From positions 1-5,820 of the forward strand of contig JAREAJ010000051.1 of the NCBI GenBank assembly GCA_029240395.1: a stretch of DNA of 5,820 nt. Direction: 5' to 3'. Within the stretch, counting starts at the first letter, position 1; the number at the start of each line of letters is the position of its first letter. This document shows, piece after piece, positions 5,372-5,820 of this stretch. The notes under the pieces are model-generated. The model did no database searches. It was not told where the DNA came from and saw only the letters and a list, made by a program, of their open reading frames with translations. Made by a program: the position numbers and the translations under genes. This DNA is from Nitrososphaeraceae archaeon. Lineage in GTDB: Archaea > Thermoproteota > Nitrososphaeria > Nitrososphaerales > Nitrososphaeraceae.

Positions 5372-5820
5372 CTAGAGGTCGGCCATTTCTTCATAGCATT
5401 TTGCGAATCCTGATGAAGCTCGATCCCATGTCGGAAGGGCCTTAGCATATGCCAGTGCCTCGCGCTCTAGTTTAGCTCTCTCCTCCGGATATAGGAGAAG
5501 TCGAATTACGCTATTGGCAAAAGGGATAACACCGTTGGCAATCGTTACTGCCTTGTAGGTTGAGAGATCCAGTCCTTGCGCTCCGACGGACGTGCTAACT
5601 ATAGCTTTTCCAGCACTTATTGCTTCCAAAATTTTTACCTTTATCCCACCTCCAATCCTGAGAGGACAAACAACTACGTCTGCGACTCTGTAGAAGGGTA
5701 TGAGGGATTCAACTAATCCAGTGACTTCGGTCTGTTTTTTTAGATTCAAGGAGAGAATAGATGGGGGAGGCTCGTTACCAACAACAAATAGTTTTGCATT
5801 TGGGATATGTTGAAGGATTA
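5372..5820 (-). CDS. C-terminal part of a GT4-like glycosyltransferase, 5' end outside the window
   Basis: The frame is open from the right edge to a TAG at 5374-5372 and gives 148 residues of the sugar-nucleotide-binding domain of a GT-B fold transferase. The order of motifs is typical: PNAKLFVVGNEPP (strand and loop at 6-18), EVTGLVESLIPFYRVADV (31-48), then CPLRIGGGIKVKILEAISAG (51-70). The last includes the Gly-rich loop and the Glu of the EX7E-like donor-binding motif. VSTSVGAQGLD (74-84) follows, then the usual C-terminal helix bundle ending in a WDRASSGFAKCYEEM helix. Such enzymes transfer sugars onto lipids, proteins or exopolysaccharide at the cytoplasmic face; donor and acceptor cannot be told from this half. 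A TTG at 5749 is in frame, but the family motifs continue upstream of it, so it is not the start. A second stop (TGA) follows the TAG five codons later. Confidence 0.88.
   Translation of the reverse strand, partial: ILQHIPNAKLFVVGNEPPPSILSLNLKKQTEVTGLVESLIPFYRVADVVVCPLRIGGGIKVKILEAISAGKAIVSTSVGAQGLDLSTYKAVTIANGVIPFANSVIRLLLYPEERAKLEREALAYAKALPTWDRASSGFAKCYEEMADL

Noticed and set aside
5747..5749. TTG at 5749 as the start of a short 125-residue protein
   Set aside because: Family-typical glycosyltransferase sequence (PNAKLFVVGNEPP) continues in frame upstream to the window edge, so this is an internal codon.

Overview
The window looks like chromosomal DNA of an archaeon with a moderate-to-low GC content. 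The sequence evidence is a KH-less beta-CASP ribonuclease of the archaeal aCPSF2 type, an OGG1-type 8-oxoguanine glycosylase, AT-rich TATA-like elements about 25-30 bases upstream of several start codons (leaderless style), and short T-rich tracts rather than hairpin-plus-U terminators. The small membrane protein at 4823-5251 resembles proteins I associate with Nitrososphaerota (Thaumarchaeota, ammonia oxidisers). That placement rests on memory and is tentative.

Left part (1-2058): the 5' end of a leftward gene of unknown function (1-86) diverges from two rightward tandem paralogs (269-1102 and 1219-2058). Both paralogs encode class I SAM-dependent methyltransferases of about 280 residues. 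They share the same start (MPFK), the same motif I and an unusual WMEPG motif. A 70-base core is about 91% identical at the DNA level, while the proteins are only about half identical over the first 150 residues.

Centre (2132-4703): a complete beta-CASP metallo-beta-lactamase ribonuclease with all seven metal/active-site motifs is followed by a small, damaged or unusually started CxxC/CxxC zinc-ribbon reading frame (open from 3482 to 3697). Next comes an OGG1-family 8-oxoguanine DNA glycosylase that starts at TTG and has the catalytic Lys and Asp. It has Met where human OGG1 has Arg154.

Right part (4704-5820): a 119-base convergent spacer holds mirror-image T-rich tracts, one for each strand. 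Leftward of it lie a four-helix membrane protein with a strong TATA box, and the C-terminal 148 residues of a GT4-like glycosyltransferase that runs off the right edge.

The genes do not form one obvious pathway. The neighbourhood mixes RNA processing (beta-CASP), DNA repair (OGG), two methyltransferases with unknown substrates, and envelope-type functions. No mobile element, CRISPR array, tRNA or rRNA was seen. The points most worth a second look are the tandem methyltransferases with their patchy conservation, the interrupted zinc-ribbon gene, and the opposite-base pocket of the glycosylase.
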